Below are positions 9,218 through 19,908 of a DNA stretch of 64,000 nt, piece after piece. Both the position numbers and the translations under genes were made by a program. The stretch's first letter is position 1. Each line of letters starts with the position of its first letter. Source of the stretch: Litchfieldia stipae (GTDB lineage: Bacteria > Bacillota > Bacilli > Bacillales > Bacillaceae_L); assembly GCF_014837155.1 (NCBI RefSeq), contig NZ_JACYHA010000005.1, positions 124,001 through 188,000 of the forward strand, read 5' to 3'. A model generated the notes under the pieces. That model was given only the letters and a program-made list of their open reading frames with translations, ran no database searches and was not told the DNA's origin.

Positions 9218-10489
9218 TTAAGCTAAGTTCTTAATTAGTTCGTTCGCAAATTCAGAACAAGCTACTTCTGTTGCACCATCCATTAGACGTGCAAAGTCAT
9301 ATGTAACAACTTTAGAAGCAATTGTTTTTTCCATTGAATTCGTGATTAATTGTGCTGCTTCTGTCCAACCAAGGTGCTCAAGCATTAATACCCCAGAAAG
9401 TAATACAGAAGATGGATTTACCTTGTCAAGACCTGCATATTTTGGAGCTGTACCATGAGTCGCTTCAAAAATCGCATGACCAGTTTCATAGTTAATATTT
9501 GCTCCTGGAGCAATACCTATTCCACCAACTTGTGCTGCTAAAGCATCAGAGATATAGTCTCCATTTAAGTTCATTGTAGCTACCACATCAAATTCACGTG
9601 GTCTAGTTAAAATTTGCTGTAAGAAGATATCAGCAATTGAATCTTTGATAATGATTTTGCCAGCTGCCTCTGCATCGCTTTGAGCTTTGTTAGCTGCTTC
9701 CTTACCTTCTGTTTCAACTAAGCGGTCATATTGAGCCCAAGTAAATACTTTGTCTCCAAACTCTTTCTCAGCCAATTCATAACCCCAGTTCTTAAATGCA
9801 CCTTCAGTAAATTTCATGATGTTTCCTTTATGAACTAATGTTACTGATTTACGACCATGCTCAATTGCATAGTTGATAGCTGCACGAACTAGACGAGTTG
9901 TCCCTTCTTGAGATACAGGCTTAATACCGATACCTGAAGTTTCAGGGAAGCGAATTTTATTCACACCTAATTCATTTTGTAAGAATGAGATTAGTTTTTG
10001 TACTTCTTCAGAACCATTTGCGTATTCAATACCAGCATAAATATCTTCAGTATTCTCACGGAAGATAACCATATCTGTGTCTTCAGGACGCTTGATTGGT
10101 GATGGTACACCAGTGAAATAACGCACAGGACGTAAGCAAGTAAATAAATCTAATTCTTGACGTAGTGCAACATTCAGTGAACGAATACCTCCACCAATTG
10201 GAGTTGTTAAAGGTCCTTTAATCGCAATTATGTATTCACGAATAACATCAAGAGTTTCTGCTGGTAACCATTCACCTGTTTGGTTGAATGCTTTTTCTCC
10301 AGCTAAAACCTCTTTCCAGACAATTGATTTTTCTCCATTATATGCTTTTTCAACAGCTGCTTCTAATACACGAGAAGCTGCAGCCCAAATATCTGGTCCA
10401 ATTCCGTCTCCTTCAATATAAGGAATAATTGGGTTATTTGGAACATTTAATACCTCATTAGATACAGTAATCTTTTCTCCTTGACTCAC
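9218..10489 (-). CDS. icd: isocitrate dehydrogenase (NADP)
   Basis: Oxidative decarboxylation of isocitrate to 2-oxoglutarate. 423 residues, the same length as B. subtilis Icd, and co-linear with it ([10 protein letters not shown] ... [18 protein letters not shown]). The isocitrate-binding serine lies in [13 protein letters not shown], and the metal and cofactor site in [19 protein letters not shown]. The start chosen is GTG at 10489 with GGAGGT upstream; an in-frame ATG 20 codons earlier would translate the intergenic region and the ribosome site and has no counterpart in relatives. Lies 107 bases after citZ in the same direction. Confidence 0.97.
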   Translation of the reverse strand: MSQGEKITVSNEVLNVPNNPIIPYIEGDGIGPDIWAAASRVLEAAVEKAYNGEKSIVWKEVLAGEKAFNQTGEWLPAETLDVIREYIIAIKGPLTTPIGGGIRSLNVALRQELDLFTCLRPVRYFTGVPSPIKRPEDTDMVIFRENTEDIYAGIEYANGSEEVQKLISFLQNELGVNKIRFPETSGIGIKPVSQEGTTRLVRAAINYAIEHGRKSVTLVHKGNIMKFTEGAFKNWGYELAEKEFGDKVFTWAQYDRLVETEGKEAANKAQSDAEAAGKIIIKDSIADIFLQQILTRPREFDVVATMNLNGDYISDALAAQVGGIGIAPGANINYETGHAIFEATHGTAPKYAGLDKVNPSSVLLSGVLMLEHLGWTEAAQLITNSMEKTIASKVVTYDFARLMDGATEVACSEFANELIKNLA

Positions 10490-10596
10490 AAAAAAAACCT
10501 CCCATTTTTTAAATCTGTTTAAGTAGAGGCCGAAATAAAACGGCCTCAAGTACTCTACTATTCCATTTTATAAGAAAAGTAGAAAAATTTCATGCA

Positions 10597-11715
10597 TTAT
10601 CTTCTTTCATCTAAAGGAATATACGCTTGTTTACCAGGACCAGAATATTCTGCTCGTGGACGAATTAAGCGATTATTATCATATTGTTCTAAAATATGAG
10701 CTAACCAGCCTGACACACGACTAACTGCAAAGATTGGTGTAAATAGGTCATGGTCAATTCCTAAGCTATGGTAAACAGATGCTGAATAGAAGTCAACATT
10801 AGGAGGAAGTGGCTTTGCTGTTGTAACAATTTCCTCAATTCGTGTTGACATCTCAAACCATTTTGGTTCACCTGTTAGAGCTGTTAGCTTCTCAGACATG
10901 CTTCTTAAATGCTTAGCTCTTGGATCTCCTTGGCGATAAACTCGATGACCAAAGCCCATGATTTTTTCTTTATTATTTAACTTGTCGAGAATATATGGTT
11001 CAACATTTTCCACTGAACCAATTTCCGTCAACATTTTCATTACGGCTTCATTTGCTCCACCATGAAGTGGACCTTTTAGTGCACCAATTGCAGAAGTTAT
11101 CCCTGAATATACATCAGATAAGGTTGCAACACAAACACGTGCTGTAAACGTTGATGCATTTAACTCATGATCTGCATGTAATACTAGCGCTTTATTAAAT
11201 GCTTCTTCCGCTATAGCTGAAGGCTCATCTCCTGTTAACATATACAGTACATTGGCAGCAAAGCTTAAATCTTTTCGTGGAGGTAATGGCTCTAATCCTT
11301 TTCTCACACGAGAAAATGCTGCTACAATTGTCGGTAATTTTGCTTGTAATCGAATAGCTTTTCGATAGTTCGCAGCCTCATCCATAACGTCAGCTTCTTC
11401 ATCATACAAACTAAGTAGTGAAACAGCTGATCTTAACGCAGCCATTGGATGTACTTTTTTAATTGGATATGTTTTGAAATGGTTAAGAACTTCCTCAGGT
11501 AGAGAAGCATTTTCTGTTAATTGTTTAGTCAGTTCAGCTAGTTCTTGTTGATTCGGTAATTTGCGATGCCACAGTAAGTAAATAACTTCTTCAAAACTTG
11601 CATGCTCAGCTAGTTCATCAATGTTAAACCCTACATAGGTCAACGTATCATCGATAATTGAACTGACTGATGATGCTGTTGCCACAACCCCTTCAAGTCC
11701 CTTTGTTACTGTCAT
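10597..11715 (-). CDS. citZ: citrate synthase, major (CitZ)
   Basis: Condenses acetyl-CoA and oxaloacetate to citrate, opening the TCA cycle. 372 residues, starting TKGLEGVVATASSVSSIIDD as in B. subtilis CitZ. Active-site His in LHADHELNAS and GFGHRVYRQGDPR, and catalytic Asp in NVDFYSASVYHSLGI are present. First gene of citZ-icd-mdh; a cre-like site lies about 115 bases upstream, consistent with carbon catabolite control known for citZ. Confidence 0.97.
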   Translation of the reverse strand: MTVTKGLEGVVATASSVSSIIDDTLTYVGFNIDELAEHASFEEVIYLLWHRKLPNQQELAELTKQLTENASLPEEVLNHFKTYPIKKVHPMAALRSAVSLLSLYDEEADVMDEAANYRKAIRLQAKLPTIVAAFSRVRKGLEPLPPRKDLSFAANVLYMLTGDEPSAIAEEAFNKALVLHADHELNASTFTARVCVATLSDVYSGITSAIGALKGPLHGGANEAVMKMLTEIGSVENVEPYILDKLNNKEKIMGFGHRVYRQGDPRAKHLRSMSEKLTALTGEPKWFEMSTRIEEIVTTAKPLPPNVDFYSASVYHSLGIDHDLFTPIFAVSRVSGWLAHILEQYDNNRLIRPRAEYSGPGKQAYIPLDERR

Positions 11716-11829
11716 CTTAGAATCTCCCCTTTTCTAAAAATCTCCCATTGCCTTTTTCTTACCTATTTTCAATCTGAGCGGATGCTCAAAAATAGTACAA
11801 ATAAACATATTTTTGAAAATTCACTCAAA

Positions 11830-11843
11830 AGAAAATGCTTTCA
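11830..11843. promoter_or_regulatory. candidate CcpA cre site upstream of citZ
   Basis: AGAAAATGCTTTCA differs at two positions from the strong cre form TGAAAACGCTTTCA. It lies in the 290-base gap upstream of citZ; that gap otherwise shows no gene. citZ is CcpA-repressed in B. subtilis. Assignment is by pattern only. Confidence 0.5.
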
Positions 11844-12005
11844 TTTTTGCCAAACAAAAACACAACAATAGTAAGCAATTGATTGGAACCAAATAAATAA
11901 TATGTAGATGGATACGCAATCTTATAGTCTATTATAAACAATTATCTGACATTTGTGAATCAAAAGGTATCACTGAATAGTAAATTGCAGATCCGATACT
12001 ATATT

Positions 12006-12467
12006 TTAAGAGAATAAATTCATAAATTTCATTACTGCATAAGCAATTCCTGCACCTATTAAAGGGCCAACTGCTACTCCTTTAAAGAGGGAGACAGCAA
12101 TGATTGTTCCAAATACAAGAGCAGTTGTTATATGTGGGTCATCTGCTAATAGGTTGACTCCACCTTTTGCTAATAATGCCACGATGATTCCTGACCCTAA
12201 TGCAATCCATGCATATGCTGATTTCATTGCATCGCCTAATTGTTTAAATCCAATTTCTCCAGTTGCTATGGGAATCAGAACAGCAATAGTAATAATTGTA
12301 ACTCCCCAATGAATCCCCTTACTTTGGACATATGGAAAAATTTTAGAATCAAGACCAGTTACTTTAATAATAAGCAAAGTACCTACTGCTATCATCAATG
12401 ATTGATTTTTACCGAAATAACCAACAATTAATAATATAAGTAAGAACAACGTTGATTGATTTAACAA
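12006..12467 (-). CDS. ytwI: DUF441 integral membrane protein (YtwI family)
   Basis: 153-residue, almost wholly hydrophobic protein of four to five predicted membrane helices, of the DUF441/UPF0756 family. Typical motifs are GYFGKNQSLMIAVGTLLIIK near the N-terminus and PLIGAGIAYAVMKFM at the end. Function is unknown. It is divergent from ytvI with a shared 150-base control region, as in B. subtilis. The start is a TTG with AAAGGATG upstream; a later ATG would remove the first helix. Confidence 0.85.
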   Translation of the reverse strand: MLNQSTLFLLILLIVGYFGKNQSLMIAVGTLLIIKVTGLDSKIFPYVQSKGIHWGVTIITIAVLIPIATGEIGFKQLGDAMKSAYAWIALGSGIIVALLAKGGVNLLADDPHITTALVFGTIIAVSLFKGVAVGPLIGAGIAYAVMKFMNLFS

Positions 12468-12617
12468 CCTCGTTCATCCTTTCTTTTCACACAATGAGTT
12501 CTAATCATCCGTGTAAGTTTTTTTATCCAAATACCGAACCTTTCTTTCTAAATATGCAATACTTTCCATATATATTATTACCATGTAAAATATCGTATAT
12601 AAGGTCAGGAGGGATCG

Positions 12618-13742
12618 TTGTTGAAATTAGCGCATCTATATAGCATCATTCGCTTTTTAGTTGTCATCATCGCTATCATTTTAGGCATAACTCTAGCTTA
12701 TTATGTAACAAAAGTAACGTACCCATTTCTAATTGCTTTTGCTATTTCTTTTTTCATCCAACCACTTGTCATCTTTTTTCAAGAAAAAGCTCGAATGCCA
12801 AAGTCTTTAGCAGTGATTGTTACACTGGTTGTTGTTTTCGGTGGAATAGCCGGAATATTAACCTTATTAGTTGCTGAAATTATTTCTGGCGCTAATTACT
12901 TAGCGAATGTTGTTCCAAATCACTTTGAGACATTGGTCGTATATATCGAACAGTTTGTTGTCGGTCAATTAATTCCTCTTTATAATCAACTAACAACCCT
13001 TTTCAACAACCTTGAATCAGGACAACAACAATCGATTATTACAAATATTGAGAACGTCGGAAAAACAGTTGCTACAAATGTCGGACATTTCATACAGACT
13101 TTCCTATTAAAAATTCCAGATTTCCTAGGATGGTTACCAAATGCAGCTACTGTTATTATTTTTTCCTTATTGGCTACATTTTTTATAAGTAAGGATTGGG
13201 AGAGGATCGTACGCTTCACCAGAAAAATAGTACCAATTAAAGCGCGAAGCAGTAGTAAAACAGTAGTTGTCGATTTAAAACGAGCATTGTTCGGTTTTTT
13301 GAAGGCACAGGCGACTTTAATTTCGATTACAACGATTATTGTGTTAATAGGTTTATTAGTATTAAGAGTGGATTATGCGATTACGATTGCTTTGATTATT
13401 GGCGTAGTTGATCTCCTGCCTTATTTAGGGACAGGGCTAGTGTTTGTACCTTGGATTATTTATGCCGCGTTAAGTGGAAGTGTTCAATTTGCGATTGGTC
13501 TAGGAGTGTTGTATATCATTGTTTTAGTTCAAAGACAGTTAATGGAACCAAAAATCTTGTCATCAAGTATAGGACTAGACCCACTCGCAACCTTAATTTC
13601 CTTGTTTGTTGGTTTCAAGTTAATTGGTTTTCTCGGTCTAATTCTAGGACCTGTTACATTAGTCGTTTTGAAAACTTTACATTCTGCCGGAGTGTTTAGA
13701 GATATTTGGAGCTATGTTATTGGGAAAGAAAATTTAAGATAA
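12618..13742 (+). CDS. ytvI: AI-2E family transporter / YtvI membrane protein
   Basis: 374-residue membrane protein with about seven predicted helices, of the YtvI branch of the AI-2E (PerM-type) family. The C-terminal conserved region VDLLPYLGTGLVFVPWIIYAALSG and LQRQLMEPKILSSSIGLDPLATLISLFVGFKLIGFLGLILGP-like segment are family signatures. The transported substrate of this branch is not established. The start is TTG at 12618 or the adjacent TTG at 12621 after AGGAGGG. A perfect bidirectional terminator follows. Confidence 0.85.
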   Translation: MLKLAHLYSIIRFLVVIIAIILGITLAYYVTKVTYPFLIAFAISFFIQPLVIFFQEKARMPKSLAVIVTLVVVFGGIAGILTLLVAEIISGANYLANVVPNHFETLVVYIEQFVVGQLIPLYNQLTTLFNNLESGQQQSIITNIENVGKTVATNVGHFIQTFLLKIPDFLGWLPNAATVIIFSLLATFFISKDWERIVRFTRKIVPIKARSSSKTVVVDLKRALFGFLKAQATLISITTIIVLIGLLVLRVDYAITIALIIGVVDLLPYLGTGLVFVPWIIYAALSGSVQFAIGLGVLYIIVLVQRQLMEPKILSSSIGLDPLATLISLFVGFKLIGFLGLILGPVTLVVLKTLHSAGVFRDIWSYVIGKENLR

Positions 13743-13784
13743 AAAAAGCGGTTGACGATAATGTTTACGTCAACCGCTTTTTTT
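13741..13784. terminator. bidirectional terminator between ytvI and fxsA
   Basis: AAAAAAAGCGGTTGACG and CGTCAACCGCTTTTTTT form a perfect stem around a 10-base loop; T runs exist on both strands, serving the convergent ytvI and fxsA genes. Confidence 0.9.
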
Positions 13785-14169
13785 ATCTTATAATTGTGAA
13801 ATTACCACGTCTAATCGCACGTTGTACGAGTCTTCCTATCCATGGCTTAATCACATTCCTTGTTGCTGGTAATAGCAATAATAAACCTATTAAATCCGTT
13901 ACAAATCCTGGTGTTAGAAGAACTACTCCCCCAACTAATATACATAACCCATCAATGATGATATCACTGGGCATTTGTCCGTAACTCATTTGATGTTGAA
14001 ATTTCCTTAATGCTTCAAGGCCTTGTTTCTTGGCTAACCATGCGCCAAGTACACCCGTCGAAATAATAATTAACACGGTTGGCCAAACACCTATTATATT
14101 CCCTGAGAGGACCAACAATCCAATCTCTATAGCAGGTACAATAATGATCAAAGCTAATAATAAGCGCAT
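13783..14169 (-). CDS. fxsA: FxsA family membrane protein
   Basis: 128-residue protein with three to four hydrophobic segments and the FxsA signature: an N-terminal helix ending PAIEIGLLVL, the GAWLAKKQGLEALRKFQ linker and VLLTPGFVTDLIGLLLLLPATR. In E. coli FxsA relieves exclusion of phage T7 by the F plasmid when overproduced; the role in Bacillus is unknown. It lies downstream of pyk in the same orientation, with a terminator-like hairpin between them. Confidence 0.85.
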   Translation of the reverse strand: MRLLLALIIIVPAIEIGLLVLSGNIIGVWPTVLIIISTGVLGAWLAKKQGLEALRKFQHQMSYGQMPSDIIIDGLCILVGGVVLLTPGFVTDLIGLLLLLPATRNVIKPWIGRLVQRAIRRGNFTIIR

Positions 14170-14224
14170 TCCCCGGCCTCCTAGTTAACAAATACAGTAT
14201 ACACTCATTATAAATTAAACTAAA

Positions 14225-14250
14225 CAAAAAGAGAAGGATGAGCTCCTTCT
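14225..14250 (-). terminator. terminator after pyk
   Basis: GAGAAGGA and TCCTTCTC pair around a short AT-poor loop on the minus strand and are followed by TTTTTG, 25 bases past the pyk stop. Confidence 0.75.
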
Positions 14251-14274
14251 CCCGTTTGAAAAGTTCAATTGAAC

Positions 14275-16035
14275 TTATAGTACGCTTGCATGTCCTTGAT
14301 AGACAATTCCTCTTGATGAATCAACAGTAATATCTTGTCCATCTTTTATAATTGATGTAGCATTTTGAACACCAACAATAACAGGTATGCCTAAGCTTAA
14401 ACCAACAACAGCCGCATGACTTGTTAATCCACCTTCTTCAGTGATTAGAGCTACTGCCTTTTCCATTGCTCCAATCATGTCACGATCTGTACCTTTAGTT
14501 ACAAGAATAGCTCCATCTTGCATTCTTGCATTTGCACCTTCACCAGTTTCAGCAACAACTGCTTTTCCGTATGCTGATTTCTGACCAATTCCTTGACCTT
14601 TTACAATGATGTCCCCAACAACATGAACTTTAATTAAGTTTGTTGTACCTACTTCACCTGCAGGAACTCCAGCAGTAATCACAACTAGGTCACCATGATT
14701 GATAATACCAGAGTTTAGACCTTGTTCTACAGCAACGTCAAGCATTTCATCTGTTGATTTACACATTTTCCCAACTCTTGAATATACACCCCATACAAGC
14801 GACAATTTTCTAGCAGTAGAATCATTTGCAGTTACTGCGATAATTGGTGCCTTTGGTCGATATTTAGAGATCATTTTTGCAGTATATCCACTTGCAGTTG
14901 AAGCTAAGATTGCAGCAACATCAAGGTTATGTGCAGTATGTGCTACAGATTGACCAATCGCATCTGTAATTGTAGTCCCAGATTGCTTGCTTCTCTTTGA
15001 AAGGATGTCACGATGTACAAGTGCTTGTTCAGCTCTTGATGCAATATTATGCATAGTTTGAACTGCTTCAACTGGATAAATACCAGCAGCAGTTTCACCA
15101 GAAAGCATGATTGCGTCTGTACCATCAAAAATAGCATTTGCTACATCACTTGCCTCTGCACGTGTTGGACGTGGGTTACGTTGCATAGAGTCAAGCATTT
15201 GAGTAGCTGTAATTACTGGCTTACCTGCAGCATTACATTGTTTAATTAGTTCCTTTTGTACAAGTGGTACTTCTTCAGCAGGAATTTCTACCCCTAAATC
15301 ACCACGAGCAACCATTAAGCCATCAGATACTTCTAAGATTTCGCTGATGTTATCCACACCCTCTTGGTTCTCAATCTTAGGGATAATCTGAATATCAGTA
15401 GCATTATGCTCCTCTAATAGTTCACGAATTTCTAGTACATCAGATGCACGACGTACGAATGAAGCAGCAATGAAATCTACACCTTGTTCGATACCGAAAA
15501 CAATATCCTTTGCATCCTTTTCAGTAATACCAGGAAGATTTACTTTTACTCCCGGAACATTCACACCTTTTTTGTTTTTAAGTGTTCCACTGTTAAGAAC
15601 TTTTGTTAAAATTTCATTTTTCTCTTTGTTTACCTCAATTACCTCTAAACCAATTAAGCCGTCATCTAATAAAATTCTAGAACCTGTTGTTACATCATCC
15701 ATTAAGCCAGAGTATGTAATTGAGAACTTTTCAGTAGTTCCAACAACCTCTTCCATAGAAACGATTACATTTGAGCCTTCTTTAAGCTCGATTGCACCGT
15801 TCTCCATTGTGTTTGTACGAATTTCAGGACCTTTAGTATCAAGTAAAATTGCTACAGTTTTTCCTGTTATCTTCGATGCTTCTCGAATGTTCACGATTCG
15901 AGCTCCATGCTCTTCAAAATCACCATGAGAGAAATTTAAACGAGCCACATTCATACCCGCTTCAATTAGTTGTGTTAACTTTTCTACACTTTCACTTGCC
16001 GGTCCAATTGTACAAACGATTTTTGTTTTACGCAT
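14275..16035 (-). CDS. pyk: pyruvate kinase with C-terminal PEP-utiliser domain
   Basis: Makes pyruvate and ATP from phosphoenolpyruvate, the last step of glycolysis. 586 residues: the catalytic barrel has [15 protein letters not shown], and the [14 protein letters not shown] / ATQMLDSM signature, followed by the allosteric C domain. The last 100 residues form an extra swivelling domain like that of PEP synthase and EI ([21 protein letters not shown]), the form found in Bacillus and Geobacillus enzymes. It lies downstream of pfkA in one unit, separated by a strong hairpin at 16106. Confidence 0.97.
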   Translation of the reverse strand: MRKTKIVCTIGPASESVEKLTQLIEAGMNVARLNFSHGDFEEHGARIVNIREASKITGKTVAILLDTKGPEIRTNTMENGAIELKEGSNVIVSMEEVVGTTEKFSITYSGLMDDVTTGSRILLDDGLIGLEVIEVNKEKNEILTKVLNSGTLKNKKGVNVPGVKVNLPGITEKDAKDIVFGIEQGVDFIAASFVRRASDVLEIRELLEEHNATDIQIIPKIENQEGVDNISEILEVSDGLMVARGDLGVEIPAEEVPLVQKELIKQCNAAGKPVITATQMLDSMQRNPRPTRAEASDVANAIFDGTDAIMLSGETAAGIYPVEAVQTMHNIASRAEQALVHRDILSKRSKQSGTTITDAIGQSVAHTAHNLDVAAILASTASGYTAKMISKYRPKAPIIAVTANDSTARKLSLVWGVYSRVGKMCKSTDEMLDVAVEQGLNSGIINHGDLVVITAGVPAGEVGTTNLIKVHVVGDIIVKGQGIGQKSAYGKAVVAETGEGANARMQDGAILVTKGTDRDMIGAMEKAVALITEEGGLTSHAAVVGLSLGIPVIVGVQNATSIIKDGQDITVDSSRGIVYQGHASVL

Positions 16036-16105
16036 TCTAATATCCTCCTATTGCTGCTACACCTTATTATATATAAATTTTGAAACACCTATTTTAAATC
16101 TCAAG

Positions 16106-16138
16106 GTTCTTTTGAGAGGGATTACCTCTCAAAAGAAC
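16106..16138. other. perfect 14-bp-stem hairpin between pfkA and pyk
   Basis: GTTCTTTTGAGAGG pairs perfectly with CCTCTCAAAAGAAC around a 5-base loop. On the transcribed (minus) strand no T run follows, so it does not look like a simple terminator. It may instead act as an mRNA processing or stability element within pfkA-pyk. Confidence 0.7.
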
Positions 16139-16161
16139 GAATGAGACCGATACCACACTGA

Positions 16162-17130
<969 letters not shown>

Positions 17131-17341
17131 TCATTATATATAGTTACAATTAGCAGAAGTTAAATACATCTTTTACAAATAATTATTCTTCATACCATTG
17201 TTCTACAATATTTTTAACATACCATGAAGGAATATTGAAAACAATAGAGATTATGTGAATAATTCTAAGTTATGTATATGGTATGAATAGACCACTTGAT
17301 TTAACGATGCTAAATAGATCACATGGCTTTTTACACATGCG

Positions 17342-17371
17342 AAAACGTGCACCCTTACTAGGATACACGTT
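17342..17371 (-). terminator. terminator after accA
   Basis: On the minus strand AACGTG-A-CC and GG-T-CACGTT pair with small mismatches and TT follows; it lies 5 bases past the accA stop. Weak T run, so moderate support. Confidence 0.5.
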
Positions 17372-17375
17372 ATCA

Positions 17376-18353
17376 TCACTGAATTCCAACAAAATCGTCT
17401 ATTTTTTGATATTGACCTATTTTTTTGAATTTTTCATATCGACTGAAAACTAACTCTTCTTTTGAAAGCTTAAGTAATTCACCTAAAGATTCCTTAAGGA
17501 CAGCATCCATTGCAACAGCTTGTTCCTTAATACTTCGATGTGCTCCACCCTTTACTTCGGGAATAATTTCATCAATGACTCCAAGTGCTTTCAAATCAGG
17601 TGCAGTAATTTTCATTGTTTCAGCGGCTTTCTTCGCAAGACCTGCATCCTTCCATAGAATAGATGCCGCTCCTTCTGGAGAAATTACTGAATAAGTGGAG
17701 TTTTCAAGCATGTGAATATAATTTCCTACTCCAAGAGCGAGTGCTCCCCCACTACCACCTTCACCGATTACGATACAAACAACAGGAACAGTTAAACCAG
17801 CCATTTCAAATAAGTTTTTTGCAATAGCCTCACTTTGACCACGTTCTTCAGCAGCCTTCCCAGGATACGCTCCTTTTGTATCAATGAAGCAAATGATTGG
17901 ACGATTAAACTTTTCCGCCTGCTTCATTAATCTAAGTGCTTTTCTGTATCCTTCTGGATGCGGCATTCCAAAATTTCTGCGAATGTTTTCCTTTGTATCC
18001 TTACCCCGTTGATGACCAATTACTGTAACGGGAATGCCATGATATCTAGCAATTCCTCCTACAATCGCTTCATCATCACCAAAATAACGATCGCCATGAA
18101 CCTCGATAAATTGTGTGAATAATTCCCCAATATAATCAAGGGTCGTCGGACGTTCAGGATGCCTTGCAAGCTGCACACGGTCCCAAGGCTGCATATTATT
18201 ATATATTTCGTACTCGAGCTTTTCTAGTCTAGCTTCAAGCTTATCTATTTCATTTGTTAAATCGACATCAGATGTTTTTGTAAATTCTTTTAATTCATTG
18301 ATTTTATTTCTTAGTTCTTTCACAGGCTTCTCAAATTCTAGTTCACCAATCAC
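17376..18353 (-). CDS. accA: acetyl-CoA carboxylase carboxyltransferase alpha subunit
   Basis: With AccD transfers carboxyl from biotin to acetyl-CoA, forming malonyl-CoA for fatty acid synthesis. 325 residues with an N-terminal helical segment ([18 protein letters not shown]) and the crotonase-like core ([53 protein letters not shown]). The start is a GTG whose GTGA overlaps the accD stop, a classic coupling that favours equal subunit synthesis. Confidence 0.97.
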   Translation of the reverse strand: MIGELEFEKPVKELRNKINELKEFTKTSDVDLTNEIDKLEARLEKLEYEIYNNMQPWDRVQLARHPERPTTLDYIGELFTQFIEVHGDRYFGDDEAIVGGIARYHGIPVTVIGHQRGKDTKENIRRNFGMPHPEGYRKALRLMKQAEKFNRPIICFIDTKGAYPGKAAEERGQSEAIAKNLFEMAGLTVPVVCIVIGEGGSGGALALGVGNYIHMLENSTYSVISPEGAASILWKDAGLAKKAAETMKITAPDLKALGVIDEIIPEVKGGAHRSIKEQAVAMDAVLKESLGELLKLSKEELVFSRYEKFKKIGQYQKIDDFVGIQ

Positions 18354-19210
18354 TTGAAATCACCTCCCACTTGATGTAAGTCTAGTATATTACCAAGTGT
18401 TTCTTTCATATTATGACGGTGAATAACCCCATCAAGCTGTCCATGCTTTAGCAAGAATTCTGCCGTTTGAAAGTCTTCAGGTAACTCTTCTCGAATCGTT
18501 TGCTCAATAATTCGTCTTCCTGCAAAACCTATTAAAGCACGAGGTTCAGCAAAATTATAATCACCAAGAGAAGCAAAACTAGCTGAAACTCCACCAGTGG
18601 TTGGATGAGTCATGATTGAAATAATCAGTCCTTGCTCATCGCTAAATAGCTTTAATGCAGAGCTTGTTTTTGCCATTTGCATAAGGCTTAGCACTCCCTC
18701 TTGCATTCTCGCTCCACCACTTGCTGTGAAAATAAGAAATGGAACCTTTAATTCTTTTGCTTTTTCAATCGCTCTAGTAATTTTTTCACCTACAACTGAA
18801 CCCATGCTCCCCATTCTGAAACTTGAATCCATTACAGCAATGACGATTCTATTACCATTAATTTCACCTTCACCAGTTACAATGGCTTCATTCATTTTCG
18901 TTTTACGACGGTCCTGTTCAAGCTTTTCAATATAACCGGGAAAATCCAATGGGTTTTCTGATACCATTTCTTTATCATATTCTACGAAAGTGTCTTCATC
19001 TAGTAAGCTTGTTAGTCTCTCATATGCAGTCATCGGGTGATGATGATCACAATTCATACAAACTTTTAAATTTTTAACTAACTCTTTAGTATACATGATT
19101 TTTTTACAGTTCGAGCATTTTGTCATGATTCCTTCTGGGACATCTTGCTTTGCATGCTCTGATGGGATTGCTGCATACTTTTTCTTTTTTACAAAAAGAT
19201 CCTTTAACAA
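18350..19210 (-). CDS. accD: acetyl-CoA carboxylase carboxyltransferase beta subunit
   Basis: Beta subunit of the carboxyltransferase. An N-terminal zinc finger uses C32, C35, C51 and C54; the crotonase-fold core follows ([58 protein letters not shown]). 286 residues. Starts at TTG with GTGAGGCGG upstream. First of the accD-accA pair and immediately downstream of the FadR-type regulator and malic enzyme genes in the same direction. Confidence 0.97.
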   Translation of the reverse strand: MLKDLFVKKKKYAAIPSEHAKQDVPEGIMTKCSNCKKIMYTKELVKNLKVCMNCDHHHPMTAYERLTSLLDEDTFVEYDKEMVSENPLDFPGYIEKLEQDRRKTKMNEAIVTGEGEINGNRIVIAVMDSSFRMGSMGSVVGEKITRAIEKAKELKVPFLIFTASGGARMQEGVLSLMQMAKTSSALKLFSDEQGLIISIMTHPTTGGVSASFASLGDYNFAEPRALIGFAGRRIIEQTIREELPEDFQTAEFLLKHGQLDGVIHRHNMKETLGNILDLHQVGGDFK

Positions 19211-19302
19211 GCAGAAACCGCCTCACTTTCTTTCCTTGTGTTACCATAAAAGTTCTATCAACATTATAGTCCAGTTTAATACAAATTATTTGATGGTTCG
19301 TC

Positions 19303-19899
19303 TCAAACAGAGAAAAGTCTATTATATTCGTTCAATACTCTTTCGACATTACGTTCTTTGAGACCTTTTATTATTTCTGAAAAATCAAAATCCTCTTGGC
19401 TGGTTGTGGTCGATGTTAAATAATAATCATTGATAACCTGCCATATTCTTAACATGAGAAAGTTATCCGTAGCCTCAACAATCACTTTAAAAAGTTGGGA
19501 AAACGTGATGCCTTCCTGTCCATTTTTCAACTCAAGCTCTTCTAACTGTTGAGCATTAATTCTATCGCATGCCAACTGGATACATTGACGCTCAATAAGA
19601 TATTTCGTTTCTAATAGGTCACTTTTCTTTTTAATGCCTTGCAGAATAAATGTCCCTAATATTTGAACTAATTGGTTTTCACCAAAATCCTTGATGAATG
19701 TCCCTTCACCACGCCTTGTTTCAATTAATCCAAGTAGTTCTAATGCTCTTAACGCCTCACGAACAGAGGACCTACCTACACTTAATCGATCTGACAATTC
19801 TCTTTCTGAGGGAATTTTATCCCCTGCAACCAAACCGTCTTCTTCAATAATGTGCTGCAGTTTTTTCACAATTTCAATATAGAGCTTTGATGATGTCAC
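19303..19899 (-). CDS. FadR-subfamily GntR transcriptional regulator
   Basis: 198-residue regulator. The N-terminal winged helix is GntR type (GDKIPSERELSDRLSVGRSSVREALRALELLGLIETRRGEGTFI, about 24-68). The C-terminal half is all-helical like the FCD ligand-binding domain of the FadR subfamily, but shorter than usual, and its metal-binding His residues are not evident. It lies 9 bases after the malic enzyme gene and 92 bases before accD, so it may control malonyl-CoA supply. The ligand is unknown; the name FadR here is subfamily only. Confidence 0.85.
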   Translation of the reverse strand: MTSSKLYIEIVKKLQHIIEEDGLVAGDKIPSERELSDRLSVGRSSVREALRALELLGLIETRRGEGTFIKDFGENQLVQILGTFILQGIKKKSDLLETKYLIERQCIQLACDRINAQQLEELELKNGQEGITFSQLFKVIVEATDNFLMLRIWQVINDYYLTSTTTSQEDFDFSEIIKGLKERNVERVLNEYNRLFSV

Positions 19900-19908
19900 T
19901 AGTAAAAA

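Noticed and set aside
15470-15928. 152-codon plus-strand frame inside pyk
   Set aside because: Antisense of the pyruvate kinase catalytic domain, low-complexity Ser/Pro/Phe composition, no family match.
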